From assembly GCA_964517135.1 (NCBI GenBank), contig CAZFBA010000009.1:1-64000 (forward strand): 64,000 bases of DNA, in the 5' to 3' direction. The DNA is from CAZFBA01 sp964517135 (GTDB lineage Bacteria > Cyanobacteriota > Vampirovibrionia > JBFMGH01). Under the pieces are notes generated by a model. That model searched no databases. It was not told the origin of the DNA and was given only the letters and a program-made list of their open reading frames with translations. A program made the position numbers and the translations under genes. Positions 1-7,223 of this stretch are shown in pieces. Positions within the stretch are counted from its first letter, which is position 1; each line of letters begins with the position of its first letter.

Positions 1-66
1 CAGCTATTAGTAATTCTTAGAGATCTACTACACTTGTTGTGTCTGAAGTCGGGAATTAGGCATTAG
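1..66 (+). other. possible 3' end of an upstream gene
   Basis: Frame 1 is open from the window edge for 21 codons and closes with TAG 20 bases before the next start codon; the other two forward frames close at once. The stretch is too short to recognise a product, and an open run of this length can occur by chance, so this is only a hint that a gene enters from the left. Confidence 0.2.
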
Positions 67-86
67 AAAATATTCAGACTATAAAC

Positions 87-974
87 ATGAAGACTTTTCC
101 TATTAAACTGCCCGCAGAAATAAGTTCTACAAATATTGATTTATTGATCAATACAATATTTCAGGATTTTACAAACAAGAAAGTTCTTCTTGACTTTACT
201 TATGCTAAGTGGCTTGAACCTATCTGCCTTGCATTAGTGGCTTTCAGTGTGTTCCATTTTCATAATAAAGATATTCCTGTAAGATATAAGCGTCCATCAA
301 ATAATAATCTTCAGCAATACTTGGATTCATGCCGATTTACAAAAATCATTAATGTCAAAAAAAATACGGATATTGAAGAATTAGAAACTAATATACCCTT
401 AAGACATTTTAAATTAAATTCACTATTGGATTATGCATATATAGAGCGGATTATGAACTTGATTAAGCATGAAGTTTCTTTAGAACCAGAAATAGAAAGA
501 ATATTACGAACTTCCATTGCTGAATTATTTACAAATGTAAATGATCATAGCAGGTCTAAGCTCGGTTGTTTTTCTTTAGCACAATGGTACCCCAGAAAAA
601 AGAAGGTTTGTTTAACTGTACTAGATAATGGTATCGGATTTTTAAAATCTCTACAACAAGTTTATCCTGACTTAAGCTCTGAAAAAGAGGCCATATTATG
701 TTCTATAGAAGAAAAAACTAGCAGTAAATCAACTGACAGGAATGCGGGAATGGGCCTTTATACAATTAAGTTAATGATTGAAGCAGGTTCTGGTAAACTA
801 GATATTATTTCAGGTAATACACAAGTGACTTTTAACAGTGATGGTACTTTGAATATAAAAAACTGGACAAATTCTTTTCCTGGTTCAATAATAAATATTG
901 AGCTTGAACCAACTTTAAAGAATTTGGGTATTTTTGCCGATACTACACACAGAGAAGAAGAAGATTGGTTTTAA
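87..974 (+). CDS. STAS-like/GHKL ATPase (anti-sigma-kinase-like) protein
   Basis: A 295-residue cytoplasmic protein with an N-terminal STAS-like segment (about residues 1-95) and a C-terminal GHKL ATPase fold. The N box is visible as ELFTNVNDHS (about 146-155), the G1 box as DNGIGF and the G2 box as NAGMGLYTIK, so the ATP pocket looks complete. There is no histidine phosphoacceptor domain and no membrane segment, which fits an RsbW/SpoIIAB-type serine kinase or a free ATP-binding switch rather than a sensor kinase. The following gene encodes a lone STAS-like protein 1 base downstream, so the two probably form a switch pair (inference). No sigma factor is adjacent, and the target is unknown. 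No strong ribosome-binding site is seen before the ATG. Confidence 0.75.
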   Translation: MKTFPIKLPAEISSTNIDLLINTIFQDFTNKKVLLDFTYAKWLEPICLALVAFSVFHFHNKDIPVRYKRPSNNNLQQYLDSCRFTKIINVKKNTDIEELETNIPLRHFKLNSLLDYAYIERIMNLIKHEVSLEPEIERILRTSIAELFTNVNDHSRSKLGCFSLAQWYPRKKKVCLTVLDNGIGFLKSLQQVYPDLSSEKEAILCSIEEKTSSKSTDRNAGMGLYTIKLMIEAGSGKLDIISGNTQVTFNSDGTLNIKNWTNSFPGSIINIELEPTLKNLGIFADTTHREEEDWF

Positions 975-975
975 T

Positions 976-1329
976 ATGGCAAGAAAAGTTATTGTTAAAG
1001 ACCTATTAAAATCTGAAAATTGTTATGATCGTGAGCAAGGTACGGTTTTATATAAGGTTTTGCTTGATAGTTTAATAAATAGACAGGCTGTTGAGGTGGA
1101 TTTTACAGGTATTCAAACTATTACAAGTGCTTTTTTAAACTCTTCCTTTGGAGAGCTTCTTAAGTGCAGGCCACAAATTCCAGTTGTTAAGAAGCTGGTT
1201 AAAGTTACCTATATTGACAATTTTTCTAAAAAGATCCTGAACAAGGTTATGACAAATAAAGTAGCTAAACTTGTAGTTGATAACCCATGTCAAGATTGTC
1301 CTTATACAAATTGCATACATCACCCATAA
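976..1329 (+). CDS. STAS-like (DUF4325-type) protein with cysteine-rich tail
   Basis: Small 117-residue protein. The core resembles the STAS-like DUF4325 family: a beta-strand VEVDFTGIQTITSAFLNSSF followed by a helix, placed like the phospho-switch region of anti-anti-sigma factors. An earlier in-frame ATG lies at 934 inside the previous gene, but the start at 976 gives an N-terminus (MARKVIVKDLL) that begins at the domain and avoids a 41-base overlap. The final 12 residues (CQDCPYTNCIHH) carry three Cys and two His, which could bind a metal; that is not a standard part of the fold as I know it. It is probably co-translated with the preceding GHKL ATPase and is its likely partner (inference). 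Confidence 0.7.
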   Translation: MARKVIVKDLLKSENCYDREQGTVLYKVLLDSLINRQAVEVDFTGIQTITSAFLNSSFGELLKCRPQIPVVKKLVKVTYIDNFSKKILNKVMTNKVAKLVVDNPCQDCPYTNCIHHP

Positions 1330-1396
1330 CTATTTTGACCTGCTCCCATTCAGGTTACAGTTTTTGGGGTCAAGACCACAGCAAACATGGGCTCGA

Positions 1397-1418
1397 GCAG
1401 GCGAACACTTGAGCCTGC
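1397..1418 (+). terminator. weak hairpin, possible terminator of the GHKL/STAS pair
   Basis: A 6-bp stem (GCAGGC/GCCTGC) with a 10-base loop is followed within a few bases by ATTTTTCTT. It sits 68 bases after the STAS-like gene on the same strand. The stem is short and the T-run is offset, so the call is tentative. Confidence 0.3.
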
Positions 1419-1584
1419 GTGATTTTTCTTAATCGTATTTTGATTAGAAAAAACCTCTCTTTAGAGCGTGTGAAGTCTGCAGGGCAATTGTGAAAAGTTT
1501 TTGCTCCACTTTTTTTTCAATGCGGCAGCTCTAAATGACAATTTGATTAGAGATGGCCATCCCTTCAGGGGAAAGTGGAAGGGA

Positions 1585-1858
1585 ACTTGCTGTGGTGTGA
1601 CCACCACAAGGGGTTCTTTGTGTCATCCTGAGCACAGCGAAGGTTCTATTTATAAAAGATTCTTCGGGCTTTGCCCTCAGAATGACAGATTAAAAACAAT
1701 AACAATACATATTGTAAGGGTACTTGCTGTGGTGTGACCACCACATGGGGTTCTTTGTGTCATCCTGAGCACAGCGAAGGTTCTATTTATGAGAGATTCT
1801 TCGGGTTTTGCCCTCAGAATGACAGGTCAAAAACAATTATAATACATATTGTAAGGGA
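1585..1858. repeat. two tandem 137-bp direct repeats containing a REP-like palindrome
   Basis: Two near-identical 137-bp units (1585-1721 and 1722-1858), with the first bases of a third (ACTTGCTG at 1859). Each unit begins with GTGGTGTGACCACCAC and contains a 67-bp imperfect palindrome (1621-1687 and 1758-1824). The palindrome opens with TGTCATCCTGAG and closes with CTCAGAATGACA. Short palindromes of this GTCAT[CT]CTGAG type are common extragenic repeats in many environmental genomes. The 78-codon ORF across them is a by-product of the repeat. The rest of the gap between the flanking genes shows nothing I can assign. Confidence 0.85.
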
Positions 1859-1976
1859 ACTTGCTGAGAATGAATTTTCAAGTTTTACCCTGATTTTATA
1901 TTGATTATATTGAAACACCTTTAAGCAGGCATTTTGCCTTTCTGCAAGATACCTGAAATCTTTATTGTTACTTATG

Positions 1977-2303
1977 TTAGGCTATAACGTTAAGCTTTGA
2001 GCCTTTCAGACCTTGAAAAGGTATTACTGGCGGGTTAACAGTTTTCATTGGTGTTGCCATAATTTCACCAAGAACGGCAGGTAATTCTTTTACAGCTTTA
2101 GTGGCCTCGTTTTTAACCCCATTTTGAACCTGCTGTTTTTTCTGGGCTCCCCATGGCCAAACGACATCGATAAACCGTTCCCAGAAACCGCCATTAAAAG
2201 AAACATTTTGCTTTTCAGTGCGAACAGGTTGAGCTACTACAGGTTGTTTCTGGCCTGTAAATCTGGTACCTGTTAATGGGCCGTGACTGATTGAACTAAT
2301 CAT
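1977..2303 (-). CDS. small conserved-type hypothetical protein
   Basis: A 108-residue protein that I do not recognise by function. It starts MISSISHGPLTGTRFTGQ, has an SFNGG motif near residue 35 and a WPWG turn, and lacks a signal peptide or membrane segment. The SF[NK]G-type motif near the N-terminus recalls many short lineage-specific proteins of Melainabacteria, a family-level impression only. The start is backed by AAGGGG about 11 bases upstream and by a good extended -10 box 55 bases upstream. It is transcribed alone, away from the MerR operon. Confidence 0.55.
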   Translation of the reverse strand: MISSISHGPLTGTRFTGQKQPVVAQPVRTEKQNVSFNGGFWERFIDVVWPWGAQKKQQVQNGVKNEATKAVKELPAVLGEIMATPMKTVNPPVIPFQGLKGSKLNVIA

Positions 2304-2357
2304 CTGTGATAACCCCTTTGGTCCCCCGTTGTACTGGTTTAAAATTGATCCCTGATC

Positions 2358-2363
2358 ATTATA
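2358..2363 (-). promoter_or_regulatory. extended -10 box for the 108-residue protein
   Basis: Read on the minus strand the site is TGGTATAAT, a perfect TATAAT with an upstream TG. It places transcription start near 2351 and leaves a leader of about 48 bases with a ribosome-binding site. No convincing -35 hexamer is seen, as is normal for extended -10 promoters. Confidence 0.5.
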
Positions 2364-2548
2364 CCAGAGAGATAAGATTTCTACTACAGTTATCAGACTG
2401 GTGTTTTTATAAACTAAAAGTGTTTAAATCCCCAGTATATTCAAATACTATAAATACTCTGAAAAAAATATTTTGACTCTTTTCAAAAAAATGTTTACAT
2501 TTAGTAATATTTTATAACGGAACAAAAAGATTGTATAATCACTGATAT

Positions 2549-2589
2549 CAGGTAAAAGATTTTATTTAAATGTATAAAGCCAGTCATAA
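2549..2589. repeat. dispersed repeat R2, copy 1
   Basis: About 41 bp containing GGTAAAAGATTTTATTTA followed by a looser ATAAA..CATAA segment. It recurs at 25657-25696 with the long block identical and a few differences after it. Both copies are intergenic. The function is unknown. Confidence 0.5.
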
Positions 2590-2658
2590 TCTTAATTTTG
2601 TATTAGAAAATTTAACGAACAATAATGTTGTAGAATATACTTAAAGGCAACCACCCTG

Positions 2659-2673
2659 TTGTATACTATACAA
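2659..2673. promoter_or_regulatory. operator-like palindrome before the MerR gene
   Basis: TTGTATACTATACAA is a perfect 7-1-7 palindrome that also contains a -10-like TATACT. It lies about 60 bases before the chosen MerR start, the place expected for autoregulation by the encoded regulator (inference). It argues against a start at 2678, which would leave almost no leader. Confidence 0.45.
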
Positions 2674-2734
2674 ATAAATGTATAAAATAAATTCAGTCAG
2701 AACAATTAAACTTCAACGTAAAGATTTTTTCATC

Positions 2735-3190
2735 ATGACCAGGCAAGAACTCTTAAAAGTAAGTGAAATAGCCAGAGAAGCAGGTGTAACCCTTCGAACG
2801 ATCAGGTATTACGATGAGCTTGGCCTTATTACTCCTGCCTGTCGTACTGATAGCAATTACAGACTTTATGATAAATCTTCTATCAGGGCTATTAAGCTTA
2901 TTAATAACTTGAAAAGCCTTGGTTTTACACTTGAAGAAATAAAAGAACTTTTTGAAAGCTCATCTGCTGAAGAAAAAACCTATATGGCAACAATTAAAAG
3001 AACCCGTGATATTCTTCTTGCAGAAAAGAAAAAGGTTGAAGAGCAGCTTAAAAGCCTTAAGAAGCTATCAAATGATATTGAGAATTCTCTTGAAACTATT
3101 GAAAAATGCTTTGACTGTCGCAAAGAACGGGGAGAAATTTTACCTTGCAAGCCTGATTGTAATAACAGTGATGTTCATATCAAATTTTAA
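2735..3190 (+). CDS. MerR-family transcriptional regulator with cysteine-rich C-terminus
   Basis: A 151-residue MerR-type regulator. The winged helix-turn-helix is clear (VSEIAREAGVTLRTIRYYDE, then LGLITPACR), followed by the usual dimerisation coiled coil (about residues 75-120). The C-terminus has CFDCRKE..LPCKPDC, four cysteines in CxxC and CxxxC arrangement, suggesting a metal or redox effector. The frame extends back to an ATG at 2678, but the start at 2735 gives the normal family N-terminus and leaves room for the palindromic operator. The glycosyltransferase gene follows after 20 bases, so it probably controls the pterin-like operon downstream (inference). The effector cannot be named from sequence. 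Confidence 0.8.
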   Translation: MTRQELLKVSEIAREAGVTLRTIRYYDELGLITPACRTDSNYRLYDKSSIRAIKLINNLKSLGFTLEEIKELFESSSAEEKTYMATIKRTRDILLAEKKKVEEQLKSLKKLSNDIENSLETIEKCFDCRKERGEILPCKPDCNNSDVHIKF

Positions 3191-3210
3191 AGGCAGCTTT
3201 AGAGCTAATT

Positions 3211-4215
3211 ATGACTGAAAACCTACTAACAATAGTTGTTCCTGCAAGAAATGAAGAGGCAAACCTTATACCCTGTATTGAGTCTCTTATAAGTCAAACC
3301 TGTAAAGACTTTCAAATCATTATTGTTGATGATCAATCAGAAGATAAAACACCTGACATTGCAAAAAAATATGCTTCAGAATATGATTATATACATTATA
3401 TAAGTATTAAAGAAAAGCCAACAGGGTGGGTTGGCAAGAATTATGCCCTATTTACTGCCTATAGAGAGGTTAAATCACCTTATGTGCTTTTTATAGATGC
3501 TGACGTCAGACTCAATAAGCACTGTATTGAAAACTCTATCACATTAGCTAAAGATAATAATATTGATCTTCTGAGCTATGCAGCCCATCAAGAATGTAAA
3601 ACTATCTTTGAATACGCTGTTCAACCTATGATTTTTCATATACTTAATATCCTGTACCCTTTTAAGGGAATAAATGATCAACCTGGCAGCAATGCTGTTG
3701 TTAACGGTATTTTTATACTAATAAAAACAGATATATACCAGAAAGCCGGAACCCATGAAGCTATCAAAAATGAAATACTTGAAGATGTAAAACTGGCCCA
3801 TAACGTAGAAAAAGCTGGTGGCAAAATATACTTTTCTTATGCCCCGGGTCTTATACAGGTTAGAATGTATCATAACCTCTCAGAAATAATAACAGGCTGG
3901 AGCAAAAACATCTTTGCCCTACTGAATTATAGTATTCTTAAATCAATAATGTTAATTGTTCTATTGCTCTGCCTCTTCTGGCTGCCAATCATTGCACTTA
4001 TCGTTGATATTAGCCTGTACCCTTTTGCAGTGCCTCTGTTAGTAGCTGTGTTTGCATATTTCTGTTATGCTTATTCCAGAATGAAGTATCCAGCAGCCAC
4101 AGGGCTTTTATACCCGGCAGGCACAATCATTTTAACAGCTATAATTCTTAATTCTATCATAAATTACAAAATAAAAGGTTCTGTAAGCTGGAAAAACAGG
4201 AGATACAGAGTTTAA
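3211..4215 (+). CDS. membrane glycosyltransferase, family 2 (HpnB/CrtQ-like)
   Basis: A 334-residue GT-A enzyme that transfers a sugar from a nucleotide donor at the inner membrane. The nucleotide-binding start is TIVVPARNEEANL, VDDQSEDKT follows, the DxD-like motif is FIDADVR (about 94-100), and GWVGKNYAL matches the GWxGKxxA signature of hopanoid-associated HpnB and carotenoid CrtQ-type enzymes. Three to four hydrophobic segments fill residues 240-320. Its last codon overlaps the ATG of the double-PTPS gene (TTAATG), so the genes are translationally coupled. The family suggests a lipid acceptor, but the operon context suggests a pterin. No hopanoid or carotenoid genes are nearby, and the acceptor is unresolved. 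Confidence 0.8.
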   Translation: MTENLLTIVVPARNEEANLIPCIESLISQTCKDFQIIIVDDQSEDKTPDIAKKYASEYDYIHYISIKEKPTGWVGKNYALFTAYREVKSPYVLFIDADVRLNKHCIENSITLAKDNNIDLLSYAAHQECKTIFEYAVQPMIFHILNILYPFKGINDQPGSNAVVNGIFILIKTDIYQKAGTHEAIKNEILEDVKLAHNVEKAGGKIYFSYAPGLIQVRMYHNLSEIITGWSKNIFALLNYSILKSIMLIVLLLCLFWLPIIALIVDISLYPFAVPLLVAVFAYFCYAYSRMKYPAATGLLYPAGTIILTAIILNSIINYKIKGSVSWKNRRYRV

Positions 4216-5030
4216 TGACCTATATAACCAAATCAATAGAATTCAGCGCCGCACATTACTACTATGTCAAAAGCTGGACAGAACAGCAAAACAAAGATAA
4301 GTTCAGTATATGCTGCGGCAAAACCTCTCACGGCCATAATTATATACTTCATGTTACTCTAAAAGGTTTTTCAGAGCCAGATACAGGCATGATAATAAAC
4401 CTGATTGACCTGAAGCAAATACTTAAAGATACTATAATTGCAGAACTCGACCACAAAAACCTCAACAAGGATGTCTCATACTTTCAGAATATACAACCCA
4501 CAACAGAAAACCTGTGCAAAGTATGCTGGCAGCTCCTTGAAAAAAGGCTGAAAGACCGGCTAGCCTGTGTGTTAATATTTGAAGACGAAGACTTATACAG
4601 CTTCTATAAAGGAGAACCCGATATGTTCTACATCACAAGAGTTTATAAATTCTCAGCATCTCACCGCCTGCATAATGACAACCTCTCAGAAGAAGAAAAC
4701 CTTAAAATATTTGGCAAATGCAATAACTATAATGCCCACGGGCATAACTTTAAACTGGAAGTATCCCTTAAAGGTCAGCCAGATCAGTTTACAGGTATGG
4801 TTTATGATGTTTTAGAAATGGATAACATTATTAATGAAGCTATTATCAGCAAGTTTGACCACCAATATCTAAATGATATTGATGATTTGAAAGGTATGAT
4901 CACAACAGGTGAAAACCTGACAGGCTTTATATGGCAGCGCCTTGATGGTAAGTTTAAACCGGCAAACCTCTATCGTGTCAAGTTATATGAGACTGAAAGA
5001 AACTATTTTGAGTATTATGGAGGCTGGTAA
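4215..5030 (+). CDS. tandem 6-pyruvoyltetrahydropterin synthase (PTPS/QueD) domain protein
   Basis: A 271-residue protein made of two complete PTPS-fold domains; single-domain QueD/PTPS proteins are about 120-140 residues. Domain 1 (1-130) has zinc histidines H14, H39 and H41, cysteines C33/C34 at the catalytic position, DH at 79-80 and E99. Domain 2 (136-271) has H150, H175, H177, C169, DH at 215-216 and E233. Domain 2's FGKCNNYNAHGHNF resembles the animal-type PTPS motif; domain 1's CGKTSHGHNY is closer to bacterial QueD. The family converts dihydroneopterin triphosphate to pyruvoyl or carboxy tetrahydropterin. Coupling to a glycosyltransferase and an SDR favours biopterin-like synthesis over queuosine (inference). 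Both sites look catalytically competent. Confidence 0.88.
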   Translation: MTYITKSIEFSAAHYYYVKSWTEQQNKDKFSICCGKTSHGHNYILHVTLKGFSEPDTGMIINLIDLKQILKDTIIAELDHKNLNKDVSYFQNIQPTTENLCKVCWQLLEKRLKDRLACVLIFEDEDLYSFYKGEPDMFYITRVYKFSASHRLHNDNLSEEENLKIFGKCNNYNAHGHNFKLEVSLKGQPDQFTGMVYDVLEMDNIINEAIISKFDHQYLNDIDDLKGMITTGENLTGFIWQRLDGKFKPANLYRVKLYETERNYFEYYGGW

Positions 5031-5758
5031 TGGTATTAAAAAATAAGATTGCTGTTATTACAGGGGGAAGCAAGGGCATTGGAAAAGCTATTGCAGAAAG
5101 CCTTGCCAGAGAAAGGGCTAAACTGGCTATCTGTTCACGCAATGAAATTGCTATAATGTCTGCTGCTAAAGAACTTAATCTTATTGATGATTCAGTCAGG
5201 GTTCTGTTTAAAAGAGTAGACGTAAAATACGAAGATGAAGTCAGAAGCTTTGTCAATGATGTAATAAGTGAATTTGGTCAAATTGACTATCTTATAAACA
5301 ATGCCGGCACAGGTGACGGAGGATTGCTTGAAAACATAAGCATTGAAGACTATAATAACATTATAGATACCAACCTGAAAGGTTCATACTTGATGATGAA
5401 ATATGTTATACCTTTCATGAAAGTGAAAAAAGCCGGCCATATAGTAAATATTTCTTCAATAGCAGGCGATTGTGGGATACCTGGGGCCAGTATTTATTCT
5501 GCCAGCAAGGCTGCTTTAAGCGGGCTTTCACTCTCTCTTAGAGAAGAACTGCGTGAACACAATATAAGGCTCTCTGTTATTAAGCCAGGTGCAGTTAATA
5601 CTGATATATGGGGTGAATTCGGCAATAATTTTGATAAAAACAAGATGATACGCCCTGAAGACGTAGGGAAAACAGTTCTTTTTATACTTGAAAATTCTGC
5701 AACCTGCAACTTTGATGAGATTACGATAATGCCTCACAGCGGCATTCTCTCTGAATGA
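5030..5758 (+). CDS. short-chain dehydrogenase/reductase, possibly sepiapterin-reductase-like
   Basis: A classical 242-residue SDR. It has the cofactor motif TGGSKGIG (11-18), NNAG (90-93), the catalytic serine in NISS (142/143) and YSASK giving Tyr156 and Lys160, followed by PG at 186-187. Arg/Lys residues after strand beta-2 (CSRNE) suggest NADP(H). The ATG overlaps the stop of the tandem PTPS gene, so it is the third coupled member of the operon. In biopterin pathways an SDR reduces the pyruvoyl side chain made by PTPS, so this is the natural sepiapterin-reductase candidate (inference). The SDR fold alone does not fix the substrate; 3-oxoacyl-ACP reductase is the main alternative. Confidence 0.85.
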   Translation: MVLKNKIAVITGGSKGIGKAIAESLARERAKLAICSRNEIAIMSAAKELNLIDDSVRVLFKRVDVKYEDEVRSFVNDVISEFGQIDYLINNAGTGDGGLLENISIEDYNNIIDTNLKGSYLMMKYVIPFMKVKKAGHIVNISSIAGDCGIPGASIYSASKAALSGLSLSLREELREHNIRLSVIKPGAVNTDIWGEFGNNFDKNKMIRPEDVGKTVLFILENSATCNFDEITIMPHSGILSE

Positions 5759-5928
5759 TTGGTTGCATTCAATTAATAAACTAAAGATTAATGCATAATA
5801 CTAAATTTACTGATTTATAAATATTGCAGGGGCCAGCACTGAATATAAAAAGGGTTCTCTGCTCGATCTATAATAAACACCTTGAAGGTTTTTAGAATTG
5901 TTTAATCTTATTATGCCTTTTAGTATAC

Positions 5929-5960
5929 AAAAAAACCGCATAGCCTGAGCGCTATACGGC
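5929..5960 (-). terminator. rho-independent terminator
   Basis: On the minus strand an 8-bp stem CCGTATAG/CTATGCGG (one G-T pair, 8-base loop) is followed by TTTTTTT. It lies 37 bases after the stop of the small secreted protein gene. Confidence 0.88.
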
Positions 5961-5996
5961 AAAAGGATAAGAATTAAGAAGAGAGAAAGGGCTGTA

Positions 5997-6248
5997 TTAT
6001 CTATTAAAGTATGGATTTGCACTTTTATGATTAAAGTAAAGGTTTTGTTTATAAGTTTTTTGTATTCTTGGATCTCTTTTATTCATTGGGGTAAAGGGTT
6101 GATTGATATAAGAAGGTGCTATTGGATCAGGGTTGTAGTTGACTTGGCCGGGTATGGCGGCAAAACAGGCTCCTGAGAATAATATACTGCCTATTAAAGC
6201 TGCTGTTAAACATATGCTGGTTGCTGATTTCTTAATAATATTTGCCAT
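5997..6248 (-). CDS. small secreted protein of unknown function
   Basis: An 83-residue protein with a clear Sec signal: Lys-rich start, hydrophobic core, and a likely cut after SGACFA (about residue 30). The mature part of about 53 residues is basic and rich in Asn, Pro and Tyr, with no recognised domain. The gene is a complete stand-alone unit: a TATAAT box 36 bases upstream, AGGAGC as ribosome-binding site and a strong terminator after it. A 71-residue ORF overlapping its 3' end runs through that terminator and is not a gene. Confidence 0.72.
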   Translation of the reverse strand: MANIIKKSATSICLTAALIGSILFSGACFAAIPGQVNYNPDPIAPSYINQPFTPMNKRDPRIQKTYKQNLYFNHKSANPYFNR

Positions 6249-6283
6249 TTCGTGCTCCTTTTCTTATCTTTCCTTATGATACT

Positions 6284-6289
6284 ATTATA
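6284..6289 (-). promoter_or_regulatory. -10 box of the small secreted protein gene
   Basis: Perfect TATAAT on the minus strand, placing transcription start near 6277 and giving a leader of about 28 bases with a GGAGC ribosome-binding site. The -35 region is not obvious. Confidence 0.45.
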
Positions 6290-6304
6290 AAATGTACCGT
6301 GTTG

Positions 6305-6465
6305 AATTACCTCAGCCTCTAGTCTGTTTCCGTATAGGAAGAAAGTATGACTTTTTTCTCTGGAAATGAGATGCAGACCTCACCTCCGTAGCCCTGTGAA
6401 ACCTATCTTAAGAGGTTTGGTTCGGAAGTGAAGCGCACTAAAACAGCAATTTAAGCCTAATATGC
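6305..6465. other. intergenic stretch with hairpins, no RNA family assigned
   Basis: Higher in GC than its surroundings and rich in short inverted repeats, for example AAACCTATCTTAAGAGGTTT (about 6399-6418) and GAGATGCAGACCTC. The segment TTCGGAAGTGAAGC (about 6420-6433) loosely recalls conserved loops of SRP RNA or 5S rRNA, but the rest does not fit either. No promoter or T-run frames it. Confidence 0.2.
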
Positions 6466-6469
6466 TAAC

Positions 6470-6985
6470 CTAAGAGCCTGATCTTCTAGCAAGAGTATGA
6501 ACGATTTCTCCATAATACAGTGTGTGATAATCTTTTTCAGTGCCATAAACAGCATCAACGGTTTCTTCTATGCCCGCAGTATCCATATGTTGCCTGTAAA
6601 CTATATTACACAGGAAATGTAAATCACAATCAGATATAACAGGCACAGGAAAATCTAGCACATATTGATTTTTAATTTTATAATCTTCAAACTTATTAAC
6701 ATCACGCCCTGATGTAGTACCACAGGCTGTCAACTCTTTTTTTAGCTGGCCACTTAAAGGAACACTAACGGTAAACATTTTTGTATTCTCAATAAGCTGA
6801 TAAGTATACCTGGATTTTCTAACCATAACCATAAATACAGGTCTCATCCACATATAACCAAGCGTACCCCAGCCTATTGTCATTGTATTTATAAGGCCAT
6901 CATCATCTTTAACCGTAAGAAAAGCACCCTTCTGAAGCTGTGCCAGAGTTTTGTTGGCTAGTTCATAATATTTGATATGTTCCAT
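6470..6985 (-). CDS. flavin reductase-like FMN-binding protein
   Basis: A 171-residue member of the split-barrel flavin reductase family. Supporting motifs are the N-terminal barrel strand with NTMTIGWGTLG, the turn MRPVFMVMVRKSRYT, and TVSVP followed by CGTTSGRDVNKF, where family members contact FMN. Such proteins bind FMN and either reduce it with NAD(P)H or act as flavoredoxin-like carriers. AGGAAGGGG precedes the ATG. It is monocistronic and divergent from the next secreted protein. A similar domain occurs in the flavin reductase-rubredoxin fusion at 14708, but the two are not close copies. Confidence 0.85.
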   Translation of the reverse strand: MEHIKYYELANKTLAQLQKGAFLTVKDDDGLINTMTIGWGTLGYMWMRPVFMVMVRKSRYTYQLIENTKMFTVSVPLSGQLKKELTACGTTSGRDVNKFEDYKIKNQYVLDFPVPVISDCDLHFLCNIVYRQHMDTAGIEETVDAVYGTEKDYHTLYYGEIVHTLARRSGS

Positions 6986-7102
6986 AGATTACCCCTTCCT
7001 GCCATACTGGTTTTAAAAACTTTTAACATAAGTTATTACAGTATTATCAGCACTTAAATAATTTGTTTATAAAAAATAACATGACTAAAATCTAACGTTG
7101 AA

Positions 7103-7118
7103 TGATAAAATTTTATCA
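7103..7118. promoter_or_regulatory. 16-bp perfect palindrome, possible operator
   Basis: TGATAAAATTTTATCA lies between the divergent flavin reductase gene (117 bases away) and the secreted protein gene at 7224 (105 bases away). Its perfect symmetry suggests a dimeric repressor site, though AT-rich DNA makes such palindromes more likely by chance. Confidence 0.3.
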
Positions 7119-7223
7119 AAGACATATTCAGGAATCTTTTAGTCTTAAGAGGCTTAACAATCACTGCAAAAGAATTTAAGGGCTTTGATATCTGATAATA
7201 CAGTTATAATGGGGGACTGATAA

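Noticed and set aside
1501..1737. 78-codon ORF
   Set aside because: It runs through the tandem 137-bp repeats, and its translation is simply the repeat read in one frame.
5807..6022. 71-codon minus-strand ORF with a hydrophobic start
   Set aside because: It overlaps the real small secreted protein gene and crosses that gene's terminator; no ribosome-binding site.
6399..6440. SRP RNA or 5S rRNA fragment
   Set aside because: TTCGGAAGTGAAGC resembles conserved loops of both RNAs, but the flanking stems and other invariant positions do not match either.
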